Source: Candidatus Ichthyocystis sparus
GTDB taxonomy: Bacteria; Pseudomonadota; Gammaproteobacteria; Burkholderiales; 2013Ark19i
NCBI RefSeq assembly: GCF_900078745.1
Contig: NZ_FKII01000047.1
Span: 156,175-220,174 of the forward strand
Length of the DNA: 64,000 nt
Direction: 5' to 3'
In this document: positions 19,942-29,084 of the stretch, one piece after another
How positions within the stretch are numbered: position 1 is the first letter of the stretch
How the letters are laid out: the number at the start of each line of letters is the position of its first letter
Position numbers and translations under genes: made by a program
The notes under the pieces: generated by a model
Seen by the model: the letters and a program-made list of their open reading frames with translations, nothing else
Told to the model about the DNA's origin: nothing
Databases searched by the model: none

Positions 19942-20748
19942 GTGCACCACTACTTAAGTACTGCCATAAGAGCTGTACGTCAAGCTTCATATGCTATCAT
20001 AAGAGATTCGAGAGACTTAAATCAACTTAAGATAAAAAAAAAACCAGATGGCACATTTCTTACATCAACAGACCTTGAAGTAGAAAAACACCTCGTCTCA
20101 ATACTTCACGATGCTTACCCGGAGCATGACATATTCTCTGAAGAAAGTGGATGGTCCTACAGAAGAGATAGTCCTTTTGTATGGCAAATAGACCCTATAG
20201 ATGGAACTCACAATTTTATTCATGGAGTACCGCATTATGCAATTTCTGTTGCTTTAATGGAAATGGGCATAGTAACGCATAGTGTAGTTTACGATCCTAA
20301 TTTAAATGAAATGTTCACTGCCAGCAGAGGTTCTGGAGCATTCTTGAACGATAGAAGGATTAGAGTTTCAACGTGTGCACATATATCGCAATCATGTATT
20401 AGTCTGTGCACGCATACAGCATCAAAATATGGAACCGGACATGATATATCACTACTTAAAGCATTAGATGGCAGGGTACATGGAGTAAGGATAACTGGAT
20501 CAGCCGCTTTATCATTATGCTATGTGGCCTCAGGCCGGTTTGACGCTTGTTGTGGAGAAAATCTTAAAATTTTTGATATAGCAGCCGGAAGTCTATTAGT
20601 AACTGAGGCTGGAGGTATTGCATCAGAGCTTATACAAAACAAAAAGCAAAACTACCTGGAATCGGGAAACATATTAGCCTCATCGCCCAAATTGGCAACT
20701 ATACTGCTAAAAATACTCAGGGAGAGCATAGAACCAACAAAACTGTGA
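19942..20748 (+). CDS. suhB: inositol-1-monophosphatase family protein SuhB
   Basis: A Mg-dependent sugar/inositol phosphate phosphatase. In E. coli SuhB also acts as a cofactor in rRNA transcription antitermination. The 268-residue product has the family length. The metal site is visible as EESG near residue 71, DPIDGTHNF near residue 91, and the C-terminal KIFDIAAGSLLVTEAGG, where the usual Trp of the WD motif is Phe. The start is GTG with a Shine-Dalgarno AAGAGG eight to nine bases upstream, preferred because the protein then begins at the family's usual position. It stands alone between the giant-gene array and icd, on the same strand. Confidence 0.9.
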   Translation: MHHYLSTAIRAVRQASYAIIRDSRDLNQLKIKKKPDGTFLTSTDLEVEKHLVSILHDAYPEHDIFSEESGWSYRRDSPFVWQIDPIDGTHNFIHGVPHYAISVALMEMGIVTHSVVYDPNLNEMFTASRGSGAFLNDRRIRVSTCAHISQSCISLCTHTASKYGTGHDISLLKALDGRVHGVRITGSAALSLCYVASGRFDACCGENLKIFDIAAGSLLVTEAGGIASELIQNKKQNYLESGNILASSPKLATILLKILRESIEPTKL

Positions 20749-20814
20749 CCAACCAAAAGTAGAGTGAAATATAGTATACTTCTTGCACTGTACAAATGAC
20801 AACAGGGGAAGTTA

Positions 20815-22068
20815 ATGTACAAAAAGATTACTGTACCGGCTAATGGTGAGAAGATTACTGTCTCTAAAGAGAGTATCGATACTCCAAACAACCCCATAAT
20901 CCCATTCATTGAGGGTGATGGTATAGGGGTAGACATCTCGCCGGCTATGATTTTTGTTATTGATCACGTAGTGAGTAAAGCGTATGGCGGACGAAAAAAA
21001 ATTCACTGGATGGAAATTTACGCTGGAGAGAAATCAAACAAGGTGTACGGGCCAAATACATGGCTACCTGATGAAACCGTAGATGCTCTGCAGGAGTTTT
21101 GTATATCAATCAAGGGGCCTCTTGCAACGCCGGTTGGTGGGGGAATAAGATCTATAAATGTTGCTATCCGCCAGAAACTTGACCTTTACGTATGTCTTAG
21201 ACCCATTAGGTATTTTAAAGGCACTCCTAGTGTACTCAAGAATCCAGAAAAAACAGATGCTGTGATTTTTCGTGAAAACTCTGAAGATATATATGCTGGC
21301 ATAGAATGGGAAGCAGGATCTCCGGAGGCAAAGAAGATAATTTCGTATCTACAGGATATGCTTAATGTAACGGCAATTCGCTTCCCAGAAACTTCTGGCA
21401 TAGGAATAAAACCAGTATCTCGTGAGGGAACGGAGAGGCTAGTTCGTCGAGCCATTCAATACGCAATTAAGGAAGATAGGAAGAGTGTTACCTTGGTTCA
21501 CAAGGGAAATATAATGAAATATACGGAAGGCGCATTCCGTGATTGGGGGTATGGAGTAGCTAAGAATGAATTCGGTGCTAAAGAGATAGACAAAGGCCCA
21601 TGGTGCACTATCAATAACCCGATAAACAGCAAAGAAATCATAATCAAAGATTCCATAGCTGATGCATTTCTTCAGGGAATTTTGCTGCGCCCGGAAGAAA
21701 TAGACGTTGTAGCAACACTAAACCTAAATGGTGATTATATATCCGATGCCTTAGCGGCGCAGGTTGGTGGGATAGGAATATCTCCAGGTGCAAACATATC
21801 AGATTCGGCTGCAATATTTGAAGCTACCCATGGAACAGCTCCTAAGCATGCTGCACAGAATAAAGCCAATCCAGGCTCACTTATCTTATCTGCAGAAATG
21901 ATGCTACGACACATAGGATGGTTAGAGGCAGCTGACTTATTACTGGCAGGAATTGGCAGATCTATAGAGAAAGGACAGGTTACTTATGACTTAGCAAGAC
22001 TTATGTCAAATGCCACTAAATTAAGCACATCTGATTTTGCTAAGTCAATTGTGGATAATATAGGATAA
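20815..22068 (+). CDS. icd: isocitrate dehydrogenase, NADP-dependent
   Basis: Converts isocitrate to 2-oxoglutarate in the TCA cycle. The 417-residue product aligns end to end with E. coli Icd (416 residues). Ser113, the substrate-binding and regulatory phosphorylation residue in E. coli, is conserved in [13 protein letters not shown]. Also conserved are [11 protein letters not shown] near the N-terminus, [19 protein letters not shown], and the cofactor segment [12 protein letters not shown] typical of NADP-dependent enzymes. A strong AGGGGAAG ribosome binding site lies just before the ATG. The gene is monocistronic and is followed by a hairpin at 22077. Confidence 0.97.
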   Translation: MYKKITVPANGEKITVSKESIDTPNNPIIPFIEGDGIGVDISPAMIFVIDHVVSKAYGGRKKIHWMEIYAGEKSNKVYGPNTWLPDETVDALQEFCISIKGPLATPVGGGIRSINVAIRQKLDLYVCLRPIRYFKGTPSVLKNPEKTDAVIFRENSEDIYAGIEWEAGSPEAKKIISYLQDMLNVTAIRFPETSGIGIKPVSREGTERLVRRAIQYAIKEDRKSVTLVHKGNIMKYTEGAFRDWGYGVAKNEFGAKEIDKGPWCTINNPINSKEIIIKDSIADAFLQGILLRPEEIDVVATLNLNGDYISDALAAQVGGIGISPGANISDSAAIFEATHGTAPKHAAQNKANPGSLILSAEMMLRHIGWLEAADLLLAGIGRSIEKGQVTYDLARLMSNATKLSTSDFAKSIVDNIG

Positions 22069-22076
22069 TAAAATAG

Positions 22077-22112
22077 AGGGAATAGGGTACTTGTGCCCCC
22101 CCCTACTTCCCT
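22077..22112 (+). terminator. terminator-like hairpin after icd
   Basis: AGGGAATAGGG (22077-22087) pairs with CCCTACTTCCCT (22101-22112) with one bulged base. The loop holds part of a C8 run. The downstream U-tract is weak (TTATAATC), so termination may be partial. It lies between the convergent icd and trmJ genes and could serve both. Confidence 0.5.
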
Positions 22113-22234
22113 TATAATCAAGGGATAGAATGCTCTTCTTTGGGATTAATTTTCCAAGAGGTGGCAGAAAAAAATTATATAAAACGTACTATAGAGCCGT
22201 AGTACATATCGTCAAACACGAACAGAATGTCTTT

Positions 22235-22972
22235 TTATTCTGATTCTGATAAGCAATATTCCACTTGAGATAACAATCCTCGCAGTAGTGCGACTTCTTC
22301 TTTTTCCAGATTAGCTTTGGAATAGATACGACGAAATTTAGACATAGTAGATGCAGACAACCGATTACAAAAACGTATTTTTTCTAGCACTCTATTGAGA
22401 TGATCCATCAGATGAAAAAATTCCTGTGCTGTAGCCGGGCAGCAGCGCTGTTCAGTAGCATCAGTTTTATCATTACCCAACAATAGCTGACGCCTAAGTT
22501 CGTAACACACAACTTGCACAGCTGCGGCCAGATTAAGAGAGGGATACTCGTCTGAGGCAAGTATATAGACAGCACGGGAACAAGACATGAGCTGTTCGTT
22601 AGTTAAGCCTGTCTTTTCACTACCAAAAACAAAGCTGACGTACTTTCCCTGACGTATAAGTGGCAAAACCATACCTATAGCATCAGGCAAAGACAAAGAA
22701 ACAACAGAATTCCTTTTACGCAATCTAGAGGTCAACCCCAAAACACAGCTACTCTGAGCAACTGCATCAGACAATGAACCAAACGAAAGAGCCTGTTCAA
22801 GAACATCGCACGCATGCGAAGAACGAGCCAACTCGACCGAGTCCTCTTTGCTCAACTGAGATCCAACAAGGCAGAGCCTTCGTAGCCCCATGTTTTTCAT
22901 GGCTCTAGCAGAAGCACCAATATTTCCTGGATTAGAAGTACCGCAGAGAACTACACCTACTAAGTCAAGCAC
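22235..22972 (-). CDS. trmJ: tRNA (cytidine/uridine-2'-O-)-methyltransferase TrmJ
   Basis: A SPOUT-class methyltransferase that in other proteobacteria 2'-O-methylates position 32 of tRNA. The 245 residues match the family length. The visible signature is TSNPGNIGASARAMKNMG near the N-terminus, the knot motif FVFGSEKTGLTNEQL, and YPSLNLAAAVQVVCYELRR. The start is GTG at 22972, preceded by AAAGGA four bases away. It is convergent with icd. Assignment to TrmJ rather than another TrmH-like member rests on the N-terminal signature and the Tyr-x-Ser-Leu-Asn-Leu motif. Confidence 0.85.
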   Translation of the reverse strand: MLDLVGVVLCGTSNPGNIGASARAMKNMGLRRLCLVGSQLSKEDSVELARSSHACDVLEQALSFGSLSDAVAQSSCVLGLTSRLRKRNSVVSLSLPDAIGMVLPLIRQGKYVSFVFGSEKTGLTNEQLMSCSRAVYILASDEYPSLNLAAAVQVVCYELRRQLLLGNDKTDATEQRCCPATAQEFFHLMDHLNRVLEKIRFCNRLSASTMSKFRRIYSKANLEKEEVALLRGLLSQVEYCLSESE

Positions 22973-23087
22973 CAGATCCTTTCCCTAGAGAAACACCGAG
23001 CACGGAAAAGGGCGCCACCTCCAGCAACGCCAACAAATAAAGAGACCAACAAAGAAATAAAACTCACCCTCAAAAAGCACATCTTTG

Positions 23088-23300
23088 TCAGCAAGATTGA
23101 ATATTAGCAGCCTGCTTACCCTTAGGGCCATCTATAACTTCAAAGGATACCATTTGTCCTTCTTTTAGGGTCCTGAAGCCATTCATTTGAACCGCTGAAT
23201 AATGCACGAAAAGGTCCTCACCACCCTCATCTGGGGTAATGAACCCGTAGCCCTTAGCATCGCTGAACCACTTAACCTTTCCCCGTTTCTTCTGAGACAT
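23088..23300 (-). CDS. cold-shock domain protein (CspA family)
   Basis: A 70-residue single-stranded nucleic-acid binding protein of the CspA/CspE type. RNP1 ([11 protein letters not shown]) and RNP2 (DLFVHYSAV) are both present. I start it at ATG 23300 rather than the GTG one codon upstream because GGAAGG lies nine bases before the ATG. It follows hemY with a gap of 194 bp, long enough for the extended 5' leader typical of csp mRNAs. The leader contains a small hairpin (GTGGA/TCCAC at 23380-23395). Which csp paralog it is cannot be told. Confidence 0.93.
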   Translation of the reverse strand: MSQKKRGKVKWFSDAKGYGFITPDEGGEDLFVHYSAVQMNGFRTLKEGQMVSFEVIDGPKGKQAANIQSC

Positions 23301-23494
23301 CACACAAATCCTTCCAAAAACAACTACAAAAACAGAACTAGTAAATCTGAAACACTACCAGAGCAAGGGAACACACCAAGTGGAGGAAATTCCACAACCC
23401 CGGCATAATAACCCACCTAACGGGCACAAAGCCAACATCACAAGGGCAACTGCAGTATACATCCTATACCCAAAAAAAGATAGTATGGATAATC

Positions 23495-24679
23495 CTATTG
23501 TCTGGAGAATGTCTTTTTTGCACAGCGTCTAAACAAAACATTAGCTTGCTCGTGTTCTCCAAGCCTATCTAGTAGAAACGCCTTTTCATAAATAGGAAGG
23601 GCCATATCGTGACCATAACAACACGCTTGCTCTAGATACTCCATAGCCTTACCCCAAAGAGAACGCTTCTGACACAATCTACCCAAAGTCACTAGCAACA
23701 GAACATCCTTGGGATGAGAACACAACCACGATTCAGCACACTCTATTTGATGATTAACACTGCTATCGACAACGCAATCAGAATACAACAAAGCTAACTC
23801 GGATGACCAATATTTTTTGTTGTAATCTTCTATGTAGCGACAAGCGAGAGTACGTTGAGACAACACCAAAAGACGCTCAATGACGTGACAAACGTGCTCC
23901 TTCTGATCTTCAGAAGACAAGCATGAAAAAAAATTCTTCAAATCGTCAACAGATTTAACATTGGAAATTAATCCTAAGTACAGACTTTTCTTAAGAGAAA
24001 AAAAGGATGCAGGATGGATATGTTGGCGCTTTTCCAAAACACGAAAATACCTCATAGCATCAGACCAATTTCCTAATGAAAGATGGGCACGGAACAGTAG
24101 GCGTATCACTGCTAAATGCCTGGGAGCAGATTCACGATCATATGGGGATAACAACTCCAAGGCTCGTGCTGGATTATTATCATTAAGATATAACTCAGCT
24201 GCAGTTAAGCGCTGTGCCCTATCACCACCATGTAAGCTCTTAACACGCTCTAACCAAGTATCTCTTTCATAAACTTTACCTAAAGCATGGTAGGCCTGGG
24301 CGGCTATCAAACCGGACACAATAGGTAACAAGTTAGACTCAAAAGATTGCTCAGCAGCGCTGGCGGCACGTGCATACCTCCCCTCCAGAAAATACACAAA
24401 CCCCTCAGAAAACACCCGTAAAGCAGACTCATGTTTCTTTTTTTTACGCAATTTTAACAATCGTTCTGGTATTCGAAATAAAAAATCTATAGACCGAATT
24501 AGAAAATAACCTAGGAAGAATAAAAATATCGAGGAAACAAGGAAAAATGAGAAAGAAACCTCTACACGGTACGGAGGAACCGTAAATAAAACGGAGCTGC
24601 CATGAGAATGAAAAGCAATCACCACAACCAAAACAAGAGCAATGAATAAAATCAACACACGCAACAACTTCTCTATCAT
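23495..24679 (-). CDS. hemY: HemY-like TPR membrane protein
   Basis: A 394-residue inner-membrane protein of the HemY (not protoporphyrinogen oxidase) family found at the end of hemCDXY operons. Its biochemical role is uncertain, and a scaffold role in late heme synthesis has been suggested for the family. Residues about 1-65 hold two hydrophobic segments (LLRVLILFIALVLVVVIAF and a second ending FLGYFLIRS). The HemY N-domain motif with RYARAASAAEQSF follows, then TPR-like helices to the C-terminus. The ATG overlaps the hemX stop by four bases (ATGA), so translation is probably coupled. Confidence 0.85.
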   Translation of the reverse strand: MIEKLLRVLILFIALVLVVVIAFHSHGSSVLFTVPPYRVEVSFSFFLVSSIFLFFLGYFLIRSIDFLFRIPERLLKLRKKKKHESALRVFSEGFVYFLEGRYARAASAAEQSFESNLLPIVSGLIAAQAYHALGKVYERDTWLERVKSLHGGDRAQRLTAAELYLNDNNPARALELLSPYDRESAPRHLAVIRLLFRAHLSLGNWSDAMRYFRVLEKRQHIHPASFFSLKKSLYLGLISNVKSVDDLKNFFSCLSSEDQKEHVCHVIERLLVLSQRTLACRYIEDYNKKYWSSELALLYSDCVVDSSVNHQIECAESWLCSHPKDVLLLVTLGRLCQKRSLWGKAMEYLEQACCYGHDMALPIYEKAFLLDRLGEHEQANVLFRRCAKKTFSRQ

Positions 24680-25734
24680 GCACGTACCTCTGAGCGAACA
24701 GAATCAGAAGACAAAACAATACCATTTCTTTGCTTACGATTAATTACATCTATAAAACTCTCCATGTCAGACATATCAATAACATCATTAGAAATAAGCC
24801 TAAACTTAGACAGATCAACAATAAGATTGTTAAATTTTTTATAGTTTTCATCATGGCTAAAGTATCGATTAGCTAACGAGGAAATCTTGTTAAGACTAGA
24901 TTGATACATATCTTTATCATGAATAGCCCAAGATAAACGCAAAGAAAGAGTATGCAAATGTACCATCTGCCTAACAAAATCTTTCTCTTCTACTGTAAGC
25001 AAGCGCAAGTTAGGGCAATCATCATGATCTATTCTAACGAAATCGTGGAACTTTTTCTGAAGCTGAAACCAAAAATTTTCCCAGAAAGAATTACTATCAT
25101 CACCTAACGCACCACCCATATTGCTAGATTTAGCGCGATCTGAAATGTTATCAAAATTCATGGCAGAAAAAACAGTGTCTAGATATGCAACCTGAGAATA
25201 AAAATCCCCACTCACTTCCAGACGCAAACCCTTCAAAATTCCAATTCTACCATTAATCAAACCTGCTAAATGAGAAAAATCAGGATCATTTATACTGTTT
25301 GCTAATCTATATGCAGCTGATAAGAAAATAATAGCTTCACTAACATTGTTTGACCACATAAGACTGGAACGGGAAACACTTACATATTCTCTTATCTGTG
25401 TTAGGGATTGCATATTACTTACGCCGGAATACTTATTTAAAATCTCAATACTTTTATCATAACTAAGGGCAAGCTTTTTAAGCTTCCCATCAATCTCAAC
25501 AAAGTTATTAGATAAATTACTTAATAGTTTGGAATTCTCCAATTCAGAATCTCGCAATTTAACAATCATTTGCTGATTAGACATAATGTAGTCATAAAGA
25601 AAATTTCCTGCAAAAAAAACCCCCGTACCGCATACAAACAACAAAAAGACTAGAAAAAACACCACCCAAAAGGACACACCTGACCTTCGGGGGGGGGGAC
25701 CATCATCAGCTGATTTAAATAATGAATTCGTCAC
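24676..25734 (-). CDS. hemX: HemX-like membrane protein
   Basis: A 352-residue single-pass inner-membrane protein of the HemX family, coded in the heme operon. Families of this type are often annotated as uroporphyrinogen-III methyltransferase, but no methyltransferase motif is visible. A short Pro/Arg cytoplasmic N-terminus is followed by one helix (FWVVFFLVFLLFVCGTGVFF, about residues 22-41), then a coiled-coil-like stretch and a helical domain. Codons 12-15 contain a run of ten C residues (25689-25698 on the + strand as G10). A change in its length would shift the frame. It lies 84 bp after hemD and overlaps hemY. Confidence 0.8.
   Translation of the reverse strand: MTNSLFKSADDGPPPRRSGVSFWVVFFLVFLLFVCGTGVFFAGNFLYDYIMSNQQMIVKLRDSELENSKLLSNLSNNFVEIDGKLKKLALSYDKSIEILNKYSGVSNMQSLTQIREYVSVSRSSLMWSNNVSEAIIFLSAAYRLANSINDPDFSHLAGLINGRIGILKGLRLEVSGDFYSQVAYLDTVFSAMNFDNISDRAKSSNMGGALGDDSNSFWENFWFQLQKKFHDFVRIDHDDCPNLRLLTVEEKDFVRQMVHLHTLSLRLSWAIHDKDMYQSSLNKISSLANRYFSHDENYKKFNNLIVDLSKFRLISNDVIDMSDMESFIDVINRKQRNGIVLSSDSVRSEVRA
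25689..25698 (-). repeat. C10 homopolymer at the start of hemX
   Basis: Ten consecutive G on the + strand (C on the coding strand) fall in the codons for Gly-Pro-Pro-Pro-Arg near residue 12 of HemX. It is the longest G/C homopolymer I noticed in the window. Position and length are those of a slipped-strand phase-variation tract, or of a sequencing-error hotspot. Confidence 0.9.
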
Positions 25735-25818
25735 AACTTCAACCCTTTCTCCTTAGTACTAAGGTTACTGAGAAATACACAGACATAGCTTAACTCAAAG
25801 ACACTTATTATCCCAGTC

Positions 25819-26571
25819 CTACCCATGTCTCTCCAAGGCCGTCATGGTAATGGTATCAAGCAGGCTACACACATCAGCAGACGGAGCCAAAAAAACAGGC
25901 CCCACGTCCCACTCCAGAACATTATCACGGATGCGAGGATGAGTACAAAGAAAAGAAAATTTGTTATCACAGAAGGTGTTACTTTGCAAAAAAGAGCACA
26001 CTATTCGAGCAGTTTCAGTGCTGGTAAGCACCCAAATAATATCCTTATGAGAATCCAAAAAATATGAGAGCCTCTTATCCCAATCATTATCTATACTGCG
26101 CCTATAACAAACATACTCTTCTAAATTAGCTCCCTCTTCTGTAAGCCACCTAGATAAAGAAGCACGCGTGGGATCACCGCGAACCAGTAAAACTTTCTTA
26201 GAATTACAATTAGCGCCCATATTATTCAAAATTTTGCATACACCATCACTTCCTCCATATCCTTCTGGAAATATAATTGTGCCTTGGAATAAATATTTAC
26301 CCAGCGTAGATGCCGTACCCTCCCCTGCAGCTATCCAATGCGAAGAGGTAATAGGAACCTCATGGAGACACAATGAATTCAATACAGAATAACGACTGAC
26401 AAAAATAACAAAATCATAGTAATCATATATTGGTAACTGTTGTGGTAAAGGAGTTATTTTAAGAATGGGAAAAGGGTAAGCACAAATGTTACGTTGTTCA
26501 AGAAGGTTACATAGGTCCACCGCATCATCATGCAGTTTTGTTATCAAAAAAACGGCATCAGAGATTGGCAT
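25819..26571 (-). CDS. hemD: uroporphyrinogen-III synthase
   Basis: Cyclises hydroxymethylbilane to uroporphyrinogen III, the product being shared by heme and siroheme synthesis. The family is poorly conserved. The N-terminal AVFLITKLHDDAVDLCNLL, the FPILKITPLP turn, the segment GGSDGVCKILNNMG with VLLVRGDPTRASLS, and WVLTSTETARIV all fit. I start it at ATG 26571, four bases after the hemC stop, rather than at an in-frame TTG at 26586 inside hemC. This gives 250 residues, the usual length. Its place directly after hemC supports the call. Confidence 0.85.
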   Translation of the reverse strand: MPISDAVFLITKLHDDAVDLCNLLEQRNICAYPFPILKITPLPQQLPIYDYYDFVIFVSRYSVLNSLCLHEVPITSSHWIAAGEGTASTLGKYLFQGTIIFPEGYGGSDGVCKILNNMGANCNSKKVLLVRGDPTRASLSRWLTEEGANLEEYVCYRRSIDNDWDKRLSYFLDSHKDIIWVLTSTETARIVCSFLQSNTFCDNKFSFLCTHPRIRDNVLEWDVGPVFLAPSADVCSLLDTITMTALERHG

Positions 26572-26575
26572 GTGG

Positions 26576-27496
26576 CTACATACCAATACGACATAATTCT
26601 TGCTTAAAGTACTGAAAAGCTCTTTCAGCTAGCGCTTGCCATTTATTCGTACTTTCCTTAGCATCAAACTCAGCCATATACAGCCCATCTGGAGAGAATA
26701 AACGTGCCCTAAGGCGAATTTCAGATTCCTCATAGGATGCATTTGCTGCGAACGGAATATTGCAATTTGCCCCCAACAAACATCCTAACCTTCTTTCTGT
26801 ATGTGCGAGAACCGCATCCTGTTGTCCTACGTCCAAATACGACCAAAAATCAAGATTTTCGTGCTCCTTCTTAGATTCAATAGCCAAAAATCCCTGGCCA
26901 GGAGCGGGTATGCTAATTGAAAATGGCAGTCTTTGTTTTATATACTTCACCAAACCCAAACGAACCAACCCTGCAGAAGCCAAAACAACCCCATCTAGCG
27001 ACAAGTCGCGTATCTTACTCAAACGAGTCAAGATGTTACCACGAATAGGAATAACATTAAGATCGGGACGGTATCTAAGCAATTGAACAGATCTACGAAT
27101 ACTGGATGTGCCAATTTTACCTCCATACGGGACATCATCTAGGGAATTATAGTCATCAGAGACAAATGCATCTGAAGGGTCAGACCTGTGTCCTATCCAG
27201 GCCAAAGATAAATTATTAGGCAAAACGTAAGGAACATCTTTTAGTGAATGAACTGCGCAAAGTGCCTTTCCCTCCCCTATGGCTACCTCTAATTGTTTTA
27301 CGAAGAGTCCTTTGGTATCGAAGCTCTTCCAATTATCAACATCTGACAAAACATCACCTTGTGTCTTAATAGGCAACAGGTAAATGGATAACTTAGGATT
27401 AAATTTTAACAATGACATACGAACTGATTCAGCCTGCCGTATGGCCAATCTAGACGATCGCGTAGCAATATAAAAACTAGATAAAGAGTAAACCAT
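26576..27496 (-). CDS. hemC: porphobilinogen deaminase (hydroxymethylbilane synthase)
   Basis: Condenses four porphobilinogens into hydroxymethylbilane. The 306-residue product has the substrate-binding blocks IATRSSRLAIRQAE, KTQGD, AVHSLKDVP (with the catalytic Asp near residue 87), GTSSIRRSVQLL and IPIRGNILTRL. Cys245 in LGANCNIP is in the position that carries the dipyrromethane cofactor. This loop more commonly reads GGSCQVP, so the local sequence is atypical while the key Cys is kept. It is the first gene of a hemC-hemD-hemX-hemY operon. The ribosome binding site AAGG is about 11 bases from the ATG, rather far. Confidence 0.95.
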   Translation of the reverse strand: MVYSLSSFYIATRSSRLAIRQAESVRMSLLKFNPKLSIYLLPIKTQGDVLSDVDNWKSFDTKGLFVKQLEVAIGEGKALCAVHSLKDVPYVLPNNLSLAWIGHRSDPSDAFVSDDYNSLDDVPYGGKIGTSSIRRSVQLLRYRPDLNVIPIRGNILTRLSKIRDLSLDGVVLASAGLVRLGLVKYIKQRLPFSISIPAPGQGFLAIESKKEHENLDFWSYLDVGQQDAVLAHTERRLGCLLGANCNIPFAANASYEESEIRLRARLFSPDGLYMAEFDAKESTNKWQALAERAFQYFKQELCRIGM

Positions 27497-27706
27497 AATA
27501 ACTATTACCTTGAAACTAAATTAGAAACAACTATAAGCACGTACGTCAATAACGACTGCTACAAAAATATGCTTGATTTATTTGATAATTAGATGAAAAT
27601 CTCCTATAATCAGCTTTGCTTTCTGGTTTCGCCACCTCTTCGGGAAAATAACTGATGTTCGTGGCATATACGTACTTCCACAGTGCTACCTTAGAGAGTA
27701 CATTCA

Positions 27707-29083
27707 ATGAGCAATTTTAAAGACCTAGGGCTTATACCTGAGTTATTGTCTGTGTTGGACCTAATGGGTTATGAGAACCCAACACCTATACAAGAACAAG
27801 CCATACCGGCAATCCTATCATGCCAGGATGTTCTTGGCATTGCTCACACCGGCACCGGCAAGACCGCCAGCTTTGCTCTTCCCATAATACAGAGAATAGC
27901 ACCGTTGGCTAGTCGTAGCTTTTCCCCGGCAAGGCACTCTCCTCGTGTGCTAATTTTAGAGCCGACAAGGGAGTTGGCTTTACAAGTATGTGATGCGGTA
28001 AGTAAGTTAGCCTCCAATATTCCGATACGTTCCTGTTCCATATTTGGCGGAACGAATATGGAAGTTCAGTCTCAGGCTTTGCGCGAGGGTAGAGAGATAC
28101 TGGTTGCTACGCCAGGTCGTTTACTAGATCACCTTAATTCGCAAACTGCTCGTTTTCAGGAAATAAATATCCTGGTATTAGACGAAGTGGATTGCATGTT
28201 AGACATGGGGTTCTTGCCTGATATAACACGCATAATTGCTTATCTACCTGTTGAAAGACAAAATTTAATGTTCTCAGCGACAATATCTCCTGAGATAGAT
28301 GTGTTGGCACAAAAAATTCTTCGACACCCAGTTAGGATACAGATATCGGAACTTAACTCTGTTGCCGACACCATTGAGCATGTCCTGCATCCTGTTTCTG
28401 AGAGAAACAGGCAAGACACCTTGATTCAACTTTTGGAGAGTAGTAATAGTAAGACACTAGTGTTCGTTGAAACTAAGGATGTTTGTGCCAGATTAGCGCG
28501 CTTACTGTCGGAAAGGGGTCTTTCCACTGCTGCAATCCACGGAGACAAATCTCAAAAAGAGCGTGTAGAGGCTTTAGAATCGTTTAAAAGTCAGAGTGTA
28601 GATGTGCTTATAGCAACGGATATTGCGGCAAGGGGTTTAGATATATCTGATTTACCAGAAGTAATCAATTTTAGTCTTCCTCAATCATCTGAATCTTATA
28701 TTCACCGTATAGGTAGAACGGGTAGACGGGGGCAAAAGGGTATAGCAAGATCATTAGTAACAGCTCAAGAGGAAAAACGCATAAAGGAAATAGAAGATCT
28801 GATAGGAAAAAAAATAAAGCGTGTTGTTGCTGGGGGAGACAGGTCAATGGGTGTTAATGGAGGAACTTGTGCCAATAATAAACCATATACACCGGAGAAG
28901 CAGAATTCAACTCCTGATGATTTTGATTTTAGCAAGCCATACGTGATGCAGCACAGCCAAAAACCTGGGGAGAGGGGTGCTGGTGCTATCGTGTCCCCCT
29001 TACGAGTTACCAGGAATCTGTACGGAGAAAACAAAAGTCTTGCTGCGCTATTTAGACCTGTAGTTAAGTCTGCATCTGACTAA
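27707..29083 (+). CDS. DEAD-box family ATP-dependent RNA helicase (DEVD variant)
   Basis: An RNA helicase with all superfamily-2 motifs in order: Q motif (TPIQEQAIP), motif I AHTGTGKT (residues 46-53), PTRELA, FGG, TPGR, motif II, SAT (190-192), HGDKSQKER, ARGLDI and HRIGRTGR. Motif II reads DEVD at residues 159-162 instead of DEAD. The C-terminal 80 residues are low in conservation and are not Arg/Gly-rich, unlike those of the second helicase at 35 kb. It is probably the RhlE/DbpA grade, but the subfamily is not clear. It forms an operon with murI, whose ATG follows this stop by one base. Confidence 0.92.
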   Translation: MSNFKDLGLIPELLSVLDLMGYENPTPIQEQAIPAILSCQDVLGIAHTGTGKTASFALPIIQRIAPLASRSFSPARHSPRVLILEPTRELALQVCDAVSKLASNIPIRSCSIFGGTNMEVQSQALREGREILVATPGRLLDHLNSQTARFQEINILVLDEVDCMLDMGFLPDITRIIAYLPVERQNLMFSATISPEIDVLAQKILRHPVRIQISELNSVADTIEHVLHPVSERNRQDTLIQLLESSNSKTLVFVETKDVCARLARLLSERGLSTAAIHGDKSQKERVEALESFKSQSVDVLIATDIAARGLDISDLPEVINFSLPQSSESYIHRIGRTGRRGQKGIARSLVTAQEEKRIKEIEDLIGKKIKRVVAGGDRSMGVNGGTCANNKPYTPEKQNSTPDDFDFSKPYVMQHSQKPGERGAGAIVSPLRVTRNLYGENKSLAALFRPVVKSASD

Positions 29084-29084
29084 T

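Noticed and set aside
23961..24272. 103-codon + strand frame opposite hemY
   Set aside because: It is a shadow of the hemY coding strand without a start signal.
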